The notes under the pieces: model-generated
Told to the model about the DNA's origin: nothing
Database searches by the model: none
Seen by the model: only the letters and a program-made list of their open reading frames with translations
Shown: piece after piece, positions 21,226 to 29,886 of the stretch
Position numbering within the stretch: position 1 is the first letter of the stretch
How the letters are laid out: every line of letters starts with the position of its first letter
Translations under genes and position numbers: made by a program
Assembly: GCA_002842285.1 (NCBI GenBank)
Contig: PHCJ01000002.1
Location: 62,001-126,000 of the forward strand
DNA: 64,000 nucleotides
Source of the DNA: Betaproteobacteria bacterium HGW-Betaproteobacteria-22
GTDB taxonomy: Bacteria > Pseudomonadota > Gammaproteobacteria > Burkholderiales > Methylophilaceae
Reading direction: 5' to 3'

Positions 21226-23680
21226 TCTAGAGCTGGCAAAACAAAAAATTGCACTTGATATATGGGTTGAAAAATGCATAAATAAAATGCATGACCGGTT
21301 TCCTAGTGTGGATTTTTATACTGATACTTGGAAACTAGCCGATCAATCATTAAAAAATCCACTTCAAAAATCTTCCGTTAGCAATGCACCTAAATGCCTG
21401 CAAATTAGCTTTAGTTCATCAATAAAAAAATTTCAGGGTAAAGATACAAACTTCGTATTGTGTTTGAAGTGTTTAGCATTCGAATTCATTCAAACTAACA
21501 AAGTTGATTTTTTATCAATAAATCTAGTCTATAACGAACTTGCAAAGCTTCCTATTCAAACAATTTTCTCAGTTACTGATTTTGATTTAAGAAGAATTGA
21601 GAATGATCTATTATCAAAATCTAAATTAAATTCTATCAGCTCTGAATCACATCTCAGGTTTTTGAGACTTTTAGAATCTTTCATAGTTCCTAAAATAAGA
21701 GAAGCAAAGGTCATCCCTCAGTTATTTTTCCGACAAGACCCAGCAATTAAAAACGAACTCATAGTATTAAAAGATAAACATCTAAGCGATAAATCAAAAA
21801 GAAGAAAGAATTCAGATGACAGAAACGCAAGAGTTGCAGCTACGTCTGATGCCATAAGTGCAAGTTTCAATAACGACCCTCGACTTAACGATTTTGACCA
21901 CTTAGTATGCTGTACTCTCGTTATATTATTTACTGCGCCGTCTCGAATTAATGAGCCTCTTTTGATGAGTCTCGACGATTTCATTTCAATTGAAACTTAC
22001 AAGGAACGTGCTGAAGGTGAAATGGCATCTGTTTATGTAGCTCAAAACCAACTCTTTATTGCAATGAAGGGTTCAAAAGGTGCAGACTGGGCTCCTAAAC
22101 CGGCCCTTAGCTTTATGCATGATCTTCTGTTAATGGCTATTGAGCGTATCAAAAATTTTGGTAAAAGATCTAGGATGCTACTTGAGCATTACGAAGAAAA
22201 TCCAGAAATTTTATATTTACCAAAAGAACTGGAATACCTAAGAAAAAAAGATCTTTGGGGATCTGAAGATATCACAAGGGTAATAAGACTCAACTGGGAA
22301 AACAAATACGCTGACATTTCTAGAGCCCAACATATTATTAATAATATTGTTGATTCAAAACCAAATGGAATGATAAAAGTAAAACTATCTGGCAAAGATA
22401 GCTTTTTAATTCCACGAGAGGTAGTTGAAACATATCTACTTGGAATGGTCAAAGATGCTATTAAGAAATGCAGAAAACACGACAATCAAATCTATTACGG
22501 ACGTTTATCAAATCGCCTCTTTTTATGCGATGTAGCAACGAACCAACTTGAATTTCTTCCTAACGTTCTAAGATATAGCACCCTTTCGCGGAGACTTGTT
22601 CAACGACAAGGTCCAAAAACAGTAGTAACTGGCAGTATTTTTACCAAACTTGGGCTTAAAGTGCCTTCTGGAAATAACATTATTGATGCCTATATTACTA
22701 CTCATGAAGCACGATACTTTTTAACAGATGCCGCTGCAAAATACGGGGATGATCTTTCAGATGTATTAATTAACAAGTGGGCAAGGCGTCTCAATATTAG
22801 CCAACTAAATCACTATATCAAGGATGACCCAACGTTTGACGCCAATCACTCCTTAATGCCTAAGATTGACTCCTTGAATGAGTTTAGTGAGCTTTCAGAT
22901 GCAATTGAACAGACGACAAAAATTAATGAAGAGTTTGGGGTTAAAACAGACTTAATTAGAGTAAATGAATCACGCGTATTAGTTACGCAAATCGATGCTG
23001 TAGTCAAGGCTATTGAGGACAGACCTGTCGCAAGAGTCAGTAATAAAATCATCTTATTATATCCATCAGAATTTGGAATTTGCCTGCACCAACATCATGA
23101 AACCCCATGCCAAAGTTATGGGGTCGAATGTATGGGATGTAATGACAACATTACGATTAAGGGTCATTTACCTTCTAACGATGCAGTTAGAAATGAATCT
23201 TATAAACTACAAAACAGTGTTATTAGTCAATTAGAGAAACTAGTGACAGAGTACCATCGCGAGATTGCTGAAAACCAGGATACTTTTGCTGATCATATTG
23301 TTAATTTGGTGAAAGGCTCACTAAACGTAGAAACACTTTCAAGCAAACTAATCGATGAATTTGAGGAAATTAAAGATTTAATAAAGGACATGAATCTAAG
23401 ACGGAGACTCGAACAAGCGTTCGTCGCTAAAAAAACAGTTCAGTTTATTGATGATGAAAAAACCATGGTTGGAGGAACGATTAGATATCGCAATCCTTAC
23501 AAAAACGGAAGACAAGGCGCAGATAAAGTAGAGTTAAACTTTGGTGGATGGGAAAAACATTGGCAAGAAGAAAAAGAAATTGAAGATAAATTCCCGTTCC
23601 TTAAGAATACTCGTGTATCTGAGCTAACTGACACAAGCGAGAACTTTATTGATTATAGTGTTGATGAGGATGTGGATTAG
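21215..23680 (+). CDS. large tyrosine recombinase 3 of the element trio
   Basis: This 821-residue protein is the largest of the trio, and its ATG overlaps the previous stop (translational coupling). The integrase-like core has a first arginine in FTAPSRINEPLLMSL (~res 245). The second-arginine box THEARYFLTDAAAKYGDDLS (~res 507) keeps the HxxR pattern. NKWARRLN supplies the Trp/His position and LNHYIKDDP a candidate nucleophile tyrosine (~res 542). A Cys/His cluster, CLHQHHETPCQSYGVECMGC (~res 626), suggests a zinc site before a charged, partly helical C-terminal region. It is far longer than an ordinary integrase; the first ~240 residues have no motif I recognise. Confidence 0.8.
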   Translation: MIINLELAKQKIALDIWVEKCINKMHDRFPSVDFYTDTWKLADQSLKNPLQKSSVSNAPKCLQISFSSSIKKFQGKDTNFVLCLKCLAFEFIQTNKVDFLSINLVYNELAKLPIQTIFSVTDFDLRRIENDLLSKSKLNSISSESHLRFLRLLESFIVPKIREAKVIPQLFFRQDPAIKNELIVLKDKHLSDKSKRRKNSDDRNARVAATSDAISASFNNDPRLNDFDHLVCCTLVILFTAPSRINEPLLMSLDDFISIETYKERAEGEMASVYVAQNQLFIAMKGSKGADWAPKPALSFMHDLLLMAIERIKNFGKRSRMLLEHYEENPEILYLPKELEYLRKKDLWGSEDITRVIRLNWENKYADISRAQHIINNIVDSKPNGMIKVKLSGKDSFLIPREVVETYLLGMVKDAIKKCRKHDNQIYYGRLSNRLFLCDVATNQLEFLPNVLRYSTLSRRLVQRQGPKTVVTGSIFTKLGLKVPSGNNIIDAYITTHEARYFLTDAAAKYGDDLSDVLINKWARRLNISQLNHYIKDDPTFDANHSLMPKIDSLNEFSELSDAIEQTTKINEEFGVKTDLIRVNESRVLVTQIDAVVKAIEDRPVARVSNKIILLYPSEFGICLHQHHETPCQSYGVECMGCNDNITIKGHLPSNDAVRNESYKLQNSVISQLEKLVTEYHREIAENQDTFADHIVNLVKGSLNVETLSSKLIDEFEEIKDLIKDMNLRRRLEQAFVAKKTVQFIDDEKTMVGGTIRYRNPYKNGRQGADKVELNFGGWEKHWQEEKEIEDKFPFLKNTRVSELTDTSENFIDYSVDEDVD

Positions 23681-23684
23681 TCAT

Positions 23685-24017
23685 ATGAATGGACCAGGAA
23701 GAAAACCAAGCATTAATGATCAGTTGCAAAAAAAAATTATTCGACTGATACACTCTTTAGAAGTTACCGAAACCAAAATTTCTTGGGACTTATTAAAAGA
23801 CGAGATCAAAAAAAGTTATAAACTTAACATTACACGACAAACTCTCGCTAGCAATTCGAAAATTGTTGAAGCCTTTAGAAATGCAAAAGAATACCAGTTA
23901 AGCTTGAAGCGACAAAAACTAGATTTACCTTTTAAAACACTTCCTAGAGATGTCAAACAGCGTCCAAAACTTTCCACTAATCAGCGTCCAATTGTTTCCA
24001 CTTTTTCACTCTGCTGA
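23685..24017 (+). pseudogene. small fourth protein of the recombinase operon, 3' end replaced by IS21
   Basis: It starts at the ATG 4 bp after the stop of recombinase 3 (MNGPGRKPSINDQLQKK). The native sequence runs for 89 codons to the IS21 tip at 23952. The last ~21 codons, ending at 24017, are read from the IS terminal repeats, so the natural C-terminus has been lost. The visible part is basic and helical, with a helix-turn-helix-like stretch (YKLNITRQTLASNSKIVEAF). In position and size it resembles the TnpC-type helper that follows the recombinases in Tn554-like elements; that parallel is inferred from gene order only. Loss of its end may affect mobility. Confidence 0.6.
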
Positions 24018-24748
24018 GCACGGCTTTTGCGGTGCTTAAAACGGTAAGAATCATTACCTGTTTCCAATATTTCACAATGATGTGTAATGCGATCCAGTAG
24101 CGCCGTCGTCATCTTCGCATCACCAAATACTTGCACCCACTCACCGAATGTCAGGTTCGTGGTGATGATTAAAGACGTTTTCTCATAAAGCTGACTGATG
24201 AGGTGAAATAGTAATGCGCCACCAGATGCTGGAAATGGCAAATAACCCAGCTCATCTAAAATGACCGCATCCACCAAGCACAGTTGTTTCGCCAGATTGC
24301 CGACCTTGCCCTGCGTCTTCTCACGCTCCAATTGATTGACCAAATCTACTGCGTTGTAGAAACGCACACGCTTACCTTGATGAATCGCAGCCACGCCAAT
24401 GGCTGTGGCCAGATGCGATTTACCTGTGCCCGTGCCGCCCACCAGAATCAAGTTATGCGCAGCTTCCATAAACGCTGCACTGGCTAACTGTTCAACCACC
24501 ACCTGTGACAGCGGCGTTTCGGTCCAGTCAATGCCTGTTAAATCACGATGAATTGGGAAGCGTGCTGCCTTAAGTTGATGACGCAGGCTTTTGAGTTTAC
24601 GATCAGTTTGCTCTGCCGCCAGTAAACGCTCCATCCAGGTTTCTGGACGATGCGCTTGCTTGGGTTTCTCAGCTTGTAATTCACTCCATGCCGTTGCCAT
24701 GCCATAGAGTTTTAGTGCCTTTAAGCTGGTTGCGTAATCAATGGACAT
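23981..24748 (-). CDS. istB: IS21 helper ATPase IstB
   Basis: IstB is the AAA+ helper that assembles on target DNA and activates the IstA transposase. The 255-residue protein has the Walker A motif [17 protein letters not shown] (~res 102), Walker [16 protein letters not shown] (~res 157) and a sensor region [16 protein letters not shown] (~res 196). Its start overlaps the istA stop by 11 bp and its stop lies within the left terminal repeats. It looks intact. Confidence 0.95.
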   Translation of the reverse strand: MSIDYATSLKALKLYGMATAWSELQAEKPKQAHRPETWMERLLAAEQTDRKLKSLRHQLKAARFPIHRDLTGIDWTETPLSQVVVEQLASAAFMEAAHNLILVGGTGTGKSHLATAIGVAAIHQGKRVRFYNAVDLVNQLEREKTQGKVGNLAKQLCLVDAVILDELGYLPFPASGGALLFHLISQLYEKTSLIITTNLTFGEWVQVFGDAKMTTALLDRITHHCEILETGNDSYRFKHRKSRAQQSEKVETIGR

Positions 24749-26246
24749 TGCCAGCCCCTAACAAGTAGTCGTAACGGTGGCAATTGGCAACAGGTTCCAT
24801 CGTGAGTGCAATGCCATCTGGTACGTTAATTGACGTGGCTGGCAAGTGCGGAGAGATCAGTCTGCGTAACTCATTCATCACAACAGGTGCGTTGACGACT
24901 CCGCCTTCCAACGCCAGCTCACAAGCCACAGCAAGCGCATCCAAGCCGGCTTCGCCTGCCAGCATGAGTAGTTCAACAAAGGCGCGATCACCTTTCGGTT
25001 GCTTCAGAATACGATCACGCACGGTAATAATAGGACGCGGTAAATCCCATGTCACAAATGGCGCGCCATCCCTGAGTGCGCCGGGTTTCTTATCCAGTAC
25101 TGGTAGATAGTGCCACGGATCGCAGACCAGTTGGTCACGACCAAACACTCTGGAATGCGCGGCAACAACTTCGCCATTGGCCACGATGCGTACTTGGTCT
25201 GCGGTGGTGCGCGCTGAAACGGCCTGACCAGCAAAGCTTGCTGGGACACTATAACGATTGCGATCAACAAGCACCAAGCAAGTGGAAGACACGCGCATCA
25301 TATGTTCGACATAACCATCAAAGCTGGCAGTGATGGGACGTAGTAGCGGCTGCTCGTCAGCAAAGCATTCAGCAATGGTACGTTGGCGTTGTGTCGGGTG
25401 TTTGCGCTGCGCTAACTCTTTGCAGCGCGTCGCGAGCCATTCGTTCAATTCGGCAAATGAAGCAAAGCGTGCTAATGGCGTGAACAGCCATTCACGGATA
25501 TTGCCGACTTGATTCTCGACTTGCCCTTTCTCCCAGCCAGAGGCTGGCGTACAGGCGACGGGTTCAAACAAATAGTGATTGGCCATGGTTAAGAAGCGGC
25601 GGTTAAATTGACGCTCTTTACCTGAGTACACGGTATCGACAACGGCCTTAAGGTTATCGTAGATCAGGCGTGCAGGCACGCCACCAAAGAAGGCGAATGC
25701 GCGCACATGGGCGTCTAGCACCATTTCCTGTATTTCTCTGGGATAAGCCACGACAAACATTTGCCGACTATAAGTTAAACGAAAGTGCGCGACTTTAATC
25801 TTCTGTAATACACCACCTAGCTCGACTTCTTCTTGGCTCCAGTCAAACTGGCAGGCATCACCTGGCAGAAATAACAATGGTACGAAGGCATCGCTTAGCT
25901 TTGGGCTGTGGTTACTGGATTTCCAGCGACGAACAAAGCGCTGTACGCTGTCGTAAGCGCCGCTGTAACCGATGGTTTGCAGACCTTCAAATAGCCGCTG
26001 CCCACTGCGGCGGCGTGATTTTGCAAGTTTAGCGTCTTCAACAAGCCATTGTGTGAGCTGCGCTTTAAATGGATCAAACTTAGGAGCCGCTGTTTCATCC
26101 CGTTTGTATTTGGGTTCGTCAACAGTAAGGATGTGTTTGCGTACGGTGGGACGGGAAAGTCCCATGTCTTTGGCTATGTCTGTAATCGTTTGCTTTTGTA
26201 CTAAATAACGCCTGCGTATTTCGTAAATCATGTCCATATAAATCAC
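24738..26246 (-). CDS. istA: IS21 transposase IstA
   Basis: IstA is the DDE transposase of IS21-type elements. The 502-residue protein begins with a helix-turn-helix ([20 protein letters not shown], ~res 19-38). The retroviral-integrase fold then shows D in [13 protein letters not shown] (~res 133), D in [12 protein letters not shown] (~res 195) and E in [15 protein letters not shown] (~res 240). A C-terminal SH3-like region follows ([13 protein letters not shown]). The open frame is complete. A second in-frame Met at codon 4 could be the true start. Confidence 0.95.
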   Translation of the reverse strand: MIYMDMIYEIRRRYLVQKQTITDIAKDMGLSRPTVRKHILTVDEPKYKRDETAAPKFDPFKAQLTQWLVEDAKLAKSRRRSGQRLFEGLQTIGYSGAYDSVQRFVRRWKSSNHSPKLSDAFVPLLFLPGDACQFDWSQEEVELGGVLQKIKVAHFRLTYSRQMFVVAYPREIQEMVLDAHVRAFAFFGGVPARLIYDNLKAVVDTVYSGKERQFNRRFLTMANHYLFEPVACTPASGWEKGQVENQVGNIREWLFTPLARFASFAELNEWLATRCKELAQRKHPTQRQRTIAECFADEQPLLRPITASFDGYVEHMMRVSSTCLVLVDRNRYSVPASFAGQAVSARTTADQVRIVANGEVVAAHSRVFGRDQLVCDPWHYLPVLDKKPGALRDGAPFVTWDLPRPIITVRDRILKQPKGDRAFVELLMLAGEAGLDALAVACELALEGGVVNAPVVMNELRRLISPHLPATSINVPDGIALTMEPVANCHRYDYLLGAGNVH

Positions 26247-26350
26247 TCCAGATACCCCCAGCTAAAACACTGGATGGTGACATACTGAGGTGGAAACTAT
26301 TGGACGCTGTTTCCACCTCTAATCTGGAAAGTATTACACGCTGTTTGACA

Positions 26351-26503
26351 ATTACAAAAACAAATCTGGCCAAAAGAATGAAAATCAGCCGTAATACTGT
26401 TAATAGATTACTGGATGACACTAATACTCATCTAACTCTAACAATGCTGGTCAAAGCAGCCATTGCCCTTAATAAAACAATCAGGTTAGAACTAACCAAC
26501 TAA
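26351..26503 (+). pseudogene. 3' fragment of an XRE-type HTH gene
   Basis: Immediately after the IS21 right tip an open frame runs for 50 codons to a stop, with TNLAKRMKISRNTVNRLLD, TLTMLVKAAIALNKTIRLEL. This is the helix-turn-helix and tail of HigA/XRE-type regulators or antitoxins. The 5' half is missing and is not found on the other side of IS21, so it was deleted. No promoter or partner toxin gene is visible. It is the only trace of a DNA-binding regulator in the cargo region. Confidence 0.7.
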
Positions 26504-26609
26504 TAGTGACATCAGAATTATATTCACATTAGGCAGCTAAATCCGCAAAGCTGACGGTCAACTATAGAAGCTAACCGACTGTGATCAGCCCAAAGCGGAC
26601 GTTCAATGT

Positions 26610-26662
26610 CTGAATTAAGCTGTGCCGCGAAGCGGCGTCACGCATGAAGGAATCGTCATGTG
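26610..26662 (-). other. integron attC-like relic downstream of the RlpA-like gene
   Basis: On the minus strand, right after the RlpA-like stop codon, the sequence ACGATTCCTTCATGC is followed by GACGCCGCTTCGCGGC and then AGCTTAATTC. From memory this matches the arms and stem of the attC (59-base element) of aadA-type cassettes at most positions. The outer core sites (GTTRRRY and RYYYAAC) are degraded. The stem GCCGC/GCGGC closes on a TTC loop. ORF followed by attC is the layout of a gene cassette. A plain hairpin terminator is the alternative, but there is no T run. Confidence 0.5.
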
Positions 26663-27052
26663 CTACTGAACAACTTCTATACTAACGTTTATCACACCAG
26701 AAGATGGGTTGCCAATACTAATAAATGCAGATTTTGAAAGATCAATAACTCGGCCTTTTGCGAATTGGCCACGATCATTTACTTTTACAACGACGCTTTT
26801 GCCATTATTCTTGTTCGTTACCTTTACGCTTGAACCGAAAGGGATTTTGTTATGAGCCGCTGTTTTTAAACTATGGTTATACCGCTCTCCGCTAGCAGTT
26901 TTTCGATTCTGAAATTTATCAGCGTAGAAAGAAGCTTCTCCCGATTCGGTATGTCCTATCCAATTGTCGCGACCACCACTTGGAATGCTGCTACAACCGG
27001 ACAAAGCCAGTAAAAATGCGAATATCAATAACGTTTTCAAAATGAGTTCCAA
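26663..27052 (-). CDS. RlpA-like lipoprotein (double-psi beta-barrel)
   Basis: This 129-residue protein begins with a lipoprotein signal ending at the lipobox LALSGC (Cys at ~res 20), so it should be anchored in a membrane facing the periplasm. The rest is a single RlpA domain: ESGEASFYADKFQNRKTASG, AAHNKIPFGSSVKVTN, NGKSVVVKVNDRGQF and GRVIDLSKSAF. RlpA proteins cut or bind denuded peptidoglycan glycans; the family Asp and His are present (DRGQF, AAHNK). No SPOR domain follows, so it is a short version. It is divergent from the metal genes and may be a former integron cassette. Confidence 0.85.
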   Translation of the reverse strand: MELILKTLLIFAFLLALSGCSSIPSGGRDNWIGHTESGEASFYADKFQNRKTASGERYNHSLKTAAHNKIPFGSSVKVTNKNNGKSVVVKVNDRGQFAKGRVIDLSKSAFISIGNPSSGVINVSIEVVQ

Positions 27053-27129
27053 TTATCATTTCTATTTTTTATCATACATAGTACGTTCAAGTAATTGCAA
27101 AGAGTTTTTTTTAAGCGTAAAATTGATCC

Positions 27130-27498
27130 GTGAAGTCCAAAATAATTAAATTCATTACGCTATTCATTATGCTGATATGCCTCCCTGTAGAAGGCATGGC
27201 AGCAGTAGCTATGCCTAATTGTCAGATGCATGATACCCAGCAAATGCAGGTGAATGCTGACATGAGCAATATGGATGATATGGCTCACTGCGATCACCAT
27301 GACAGTGCAAAACCAGCTAAAAATGTAACATGTGACAAATGCCTGCCCTGCCATTTAAGCGTAGCACAGGCAATTATTCCATTTAACACCCCTCTGGAAT
27401 TTAGTGGTGCATTACCTATGTACTCCACCGATATATCTGAAGTTCCGGATACCGTTCCACCCTCACTTTTTCATCCCCCCAGACAAACCTTCGCATAG
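27130..27498 (+). CDS. small exported Met/His/Cys-rich protein, first gene of the copper block
   Basis: This is a 122-residue protein starting at GTG. A hydrophobic signal peptide (~res 8-24) is followed by a segment dense in potential metal ligands (MPNCQMHDTQQMQ, MSNMDDMAHCDHHD) and the pair CDKCLPCHLS (~res 73). The C-terminal third is Pro-rich. It resembles the small DUF2946/CzcI-like proteins that precede metal efflux operons, but I cannot place it in a family with certainty. A role in periplasmic copper or silver binding or signalling is inferred from composition and from the cusFCBA genes downstream. Confidence 0.6.
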   Translation: MKSKIIKFITLFIMLICLPVEGMAAVAMPNCQMHDTQQMQVNADMSNMDDMAHCDHHDSAKPAKNVTCDKCLPCHLSVAQAIIPFNTPLEFSGALPMYSTDISEVPDTVPPSLFHPPRQTFA

Positions 27499-27723
27499 TG
27501 CCGAAGGTCGTCTTGTTTTAAACGGCTCTCGAACTCAGATGCTTATCTGAGTACTTGATCGTACCCAACACACTTCTATTTCTTCGGCACGTATTCCCGG
27601 CGGTGGTTTTATATCCGTTCGAGGTCTAGCGTATGGCTGTTTACGCCTATACATAACCGCGCACGACTGCTGAACCACCTCTATGCAATTGCAGTGACTA
27701 TAAATTGTCTAGGAGTATTTATC
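27499..27723. other. noncoding gap before the copper operon
   Basis: A stretch of 225 bp has no convincing gene on either strand. It is likely to contain the promoter for the genes that begin at 27724. I found no CueR-type dyad and no clear two-component box. A short inverted pair (CAGATGCTTATCTG near 27536) may form a small hairpin after the preceding gene. Confidence 0.4.
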
Positions 27724-28149
27724 ATGAAGAATCAAACCATTTACAAAATGATTGCAACACTTGCTGTCTGTAGCATCAGCTTTCTATCTGTGTCCGCGAT
27801 TGCTGCGCAGGATGAATTTCAAAGGCAGATGACTCAAAAAGTTATGCAAGCCAAGCAGAAGCTTAAAGCAGCTGAGGCCGCCAAAGGCGATGAGCGTAAA
27901 AAACTTATGGGCGAACACATGAAAATGATGCATGACAACATGGGCAAAATGCAGGCTATGAAACCGAAGTCAGGCATGACCATGCAGGAACATGAAGAAT
28001 GGATGAGCGAGCATCAGAAACTCATGGATGAAATGATGAGCCAGATGATGGACGAGCATCACATGATGATGAATATGGGTGGCATGTCTAAAGGGTCAGG
28101 TGAAATGGACTGTATGTCCAAAGGAACTGACAATACACACAAGCATTAA
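27724..28149 (+). CDS. periplasmic Met/His-rich protein
   Basis: The start is taken at the ATG at 27724 because AGGAG lies just upstream (27711-27715), giving 141 residues. A signal peptide ends near AIAAQDEF (~res 30). The mature part is a charged helix (MTQKVMQAKQKLKAAEAAKG) followed by a long Met/His/Glu region (HMKMMHDNMGKMQ, MDEMMSQMMDEHHMMMNMGG). Such sequence suits weak, multi-site Cu(I)/Ag(I) binding in the periplasm. It is similar in style to the product of 41418-41900. No catalytic motif is visible; function is inferred from composition and its place before cusF. Confidence 0.7.
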   Translation: MKNQTIYKMIATLAVCSISFLSVSAIAAQDEFQRQMTQKVMQAKQKLKAAEAAKGDERKKLMGEHMKMMHDNMGKMQAMKPKSGMTMQEHEEWMSEHQKLMDEMMSQMMDEHHMMMNMGGMSKGSGEMDCMSKGTDNTHKH

Positions 28150-28159
28150 TTTGTGAATC

Positions 28160-28179
28160 GGGCGGGCAACGTCCCGCCC
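28160..28179 (+). terminator. GC hairpin between the Met-rich gene and cusF
   Basis: A perfect 7-bp stem, GGGCGGG (28160-28166) with CCCGCCC (28173-28179), encloses a six-base loop 11 bp after the Met-rich stop codon. There is no run of T after it, so full termination is doubtful. It may instead protect or partly end the upstream message and set the ratio of the Met-rich protein to the efflux genes. Confidence 0.5.
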
Positions 28180-28210
28180 AGATTCAATCAAACATTAAAG
28201 GATCAAAGAA

Positions 28211-28540
28211 ATGAAAAAGTTATTAATTTGTATGTTCGTTGCGGTATTGAGTATCGCTGCTGCTCCAGTCTACGCCAACGATGCCCATCATCAGACTGCA
28301 GATAATCAAAAGAGTTATTCAGCAAAAGGTGAAGTCGTTGCCATGGACAGTGCATTAAGCAAGGTTAAATTGAAGCATGACGCTGTTCCGGAGCTTAAAT
28401 GGCCTGGTATGACCATGTTTTTTAACGTTGCTGGCAAGGCTCTGCTGGACACAGTAAAGATTGGTGATCAGGTTGAATTCGAGTTCGTTAAAGTCGACGG
28501 TAGTGGCCCATTGATTACAAAAATCAAACCAGTTAAATAA
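28211..28540 (+). CDS. cusF: CusF-type periplasmic copper/silver chaperone
   Basis: CusF hands Cu(I) or Ag(I) to the CusCBA efflux pump. The 109-residue protein has a signal peptide ending at VYANDA (~res 23) and the OB-fold metal site: His in VKLKHDAVPEL (~res 58), then Trp and Met in KWPGMTMFFNV (~res 67-74). The Trp and two Met residues match the cation-pi copper site known for CusF. An AAAGGAT ribosome-binding site precedes the ATG. It is followed by cusC. Confidence 0.9.
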   Translation: MKKLLICMFVAVLSIAAAPVYANDAHHQTADNQKSYSAKGEVVAMDSALSKVKLKHDAVPELKWPGMTMFFNVAGKALLDTVKIGDQVEFEFVKVDGSGPLITKIKPVK

Positions 28541-28593
28541 GGAATCTGGGCTAGCCGCAATTCAACGTGGTAGCCATACAGATGACTACAGGT

Positions 28594-29886
28594 ATGAAAA
28601 TGAAAACAAATAATTCAAAAACAATGCTCGTCCTGACCTTCACAGCACTTATGTTGCCAGGCCTTTCCTGGGCGGAAGACGTCGCTTCCGGCAACCCTAT
28701 CGGTGCCAATGTACAGGAATTACTAAACTGGGCAGACACACATAACCCTGAGCTTACGGCAATGCGATATGAGACGGATGCAGCAAGCGAGCGAATCGCA
28801 CCTGCAGGCGCTCTACCTGACCCTTTGCTGCGCGTTGAATTTATGGATTTTGCTGGGCGTGATGCGCCTGATGGTTTTAATCCTTTTCCTGGCAAAGGAA
28901 GTGGAACTAAATACACTCTAATGCAGAGCATTCCACTTTGGGGAAAGCGGGACTTGCGTAGGGAAGTGGCTACTGCACAGCTTGAGCAGTTTAAAGGACG
29001 CAGGCTCATCGGTGTTGCCGAAACCCACGCCCGAATCAAAAACGCTTATGCCCAGTATTTTCAGACTGTTGGCCTCAAGAAGCTTAACGAGGATATCTTA
29101 ACCTTGCTAGGCGATCTTGAATCGGTCACTCGCGTTCGCTATGCCAGTGGTTTAGTGCCGCAGCAAGATGCAATTCGCGCTCAAGTTGAGAAGACCACCT
29201 TACAGTCCGAGATTATCAGCCTGGAGACCGATCAGCAACAGGCTAAGGCGCGTCTTAACGCGATACTGGGGCGGACACAAGGTGCGCCTCTTTCTGCGTT
29301 ACCAGAGTTGCGTCGTCTGCCGCTAGAAAAGCTGGATACAGTGGCCTTGCAACAAAAGGTGGTACGAAATAACCCACTACTTGCTACACAATCAGCACAA
29401 ATATCAGCGGCAGATGCTAACAAGCGATTGATAGAAAAGAATCGTTACCCAGATCTAACGCTAGGCATTGCGCCTACTCAACGTGGTAGCAATATCAGTA
29501 GCTGGGAGGCGATGGTAGAGGTCAATATTCCTATCCGCTTTGATACGCGCAGGTCCCAGGAAAGTGAGGCTGCCGCTATGCTAGATGCAGCCAAGGAACG
29601 TCGTAGCGGAGTAGAGAATCAGGTGATAGGCGAACTTCAGGAAAACCTGGTCGCTTTCGAGGCAGCAGAAAAACAAGGGCGCCTTATTACTTACACATTA
29701 CTCCCGCAAGCAGAGTTGACCTTCCGCTCGGCATTGGCAGGTTACGAAAACGGTAAAGTGGACTTTGCAACGCTGCTGGATGCACAAAAGGCAATCAGGC
29801 TTGCGCGACAAGGCCAGATAAAGATGCGGGTTGAACAGGAAGTCCGCCTTGCAGAGATTGAAAGAATGATTGGGGAAGATTTATGA
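28594..29886 (+). CDS. cusC: CusC-type outer-membrane efflux channel
   Basis: This is a TolC-family outer-membrane factor for the copper/silver RND pump. I place the start at 28594 (MKMKTNNSKTMLV) so that the signal peptide sits at the N-terminus and ends near GLSWAEDVA; an upstream GTG at 28567 is possible. The mature protein has two TolC-type coiled-coil repeats, with LLNWADTHNPELTAMRYETD near the start and VDFATLLDAQKAIRLARQG near the end. Length (~430) is normal. No N-terminal Cys acylation site is obvious, unlike E. coli CusC. Its stop overlaps the cusB start by 4 bp. Confidence 0.85.
   Translation: MKMKTNNSKTMLVLTFTALMLPGLSWAEDVASGNPIGANVQELLNWADTHNPELTAMRYETDAASERIAPAGALPDPLLRVEFMDFAGRDAPDGFNPFPGKGSGTKYTLMQSIPLWGKRDLRREVATAQLEQFKGRRLIGVAETHARIKNAYAQYFQTVGLKKLNEDILTLLGDLESVTRVRYASGLVPQQDAIRAQVEKTTLQSEIISLETDQQQAKARLNAILGRTQGAPLSALPELRRLPLEKLDTVALQQKVVRNNPLLATQSAQISAADANKRLIEKNRYPDLTLGIAPTQRGSNISSWEAMVEVNIPIRFDTRRSQESEAAAMLDAAKERRSGVENQVIGELQENLVAFEAAEKQGRLITYTLLPQAELTFRSALAGYENGKVDFATLLDAQKAIRLARQGQIKMRVEQEVRLAEIERMIGEDL

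Larger units (their letters stand above)
23952..26350 (-). mobile_element. IS21-family insertion sequence
   Basis: The element has istA and istB with terminal sequences that match in inverted orientation: TGTCAAACAGCG at 23952-23963 and its complement at 26339-26350. Each end also carries a second internal repeat (CAGCGTCCAAT-GTTTCCAC, 23983-24002 and complement 26290-26309, one mismatch), the multiple terminal repeats typical of the family. Tips are TG...CA. The flanks (CTAGAGA on the left, ATTACAA on the right) show no target duplication. Both neighbours are truncated genes, so a deletion or rearrangement followed insertion. Confidence 0.92.

Noticed and set aside
23952-24017. Last ~21 codons of the small recombinase-operon protein as a real C-terminus
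   Set aside because: They are translated from the IS21 terminal repeats, which are duplicated at the other IS end.
26239-26350. A longer HTH protein starting at 26300
   Set aside because: The first 17 codons lie inside the IS21 right end; only the part from 26351 has HTH-family sequence.
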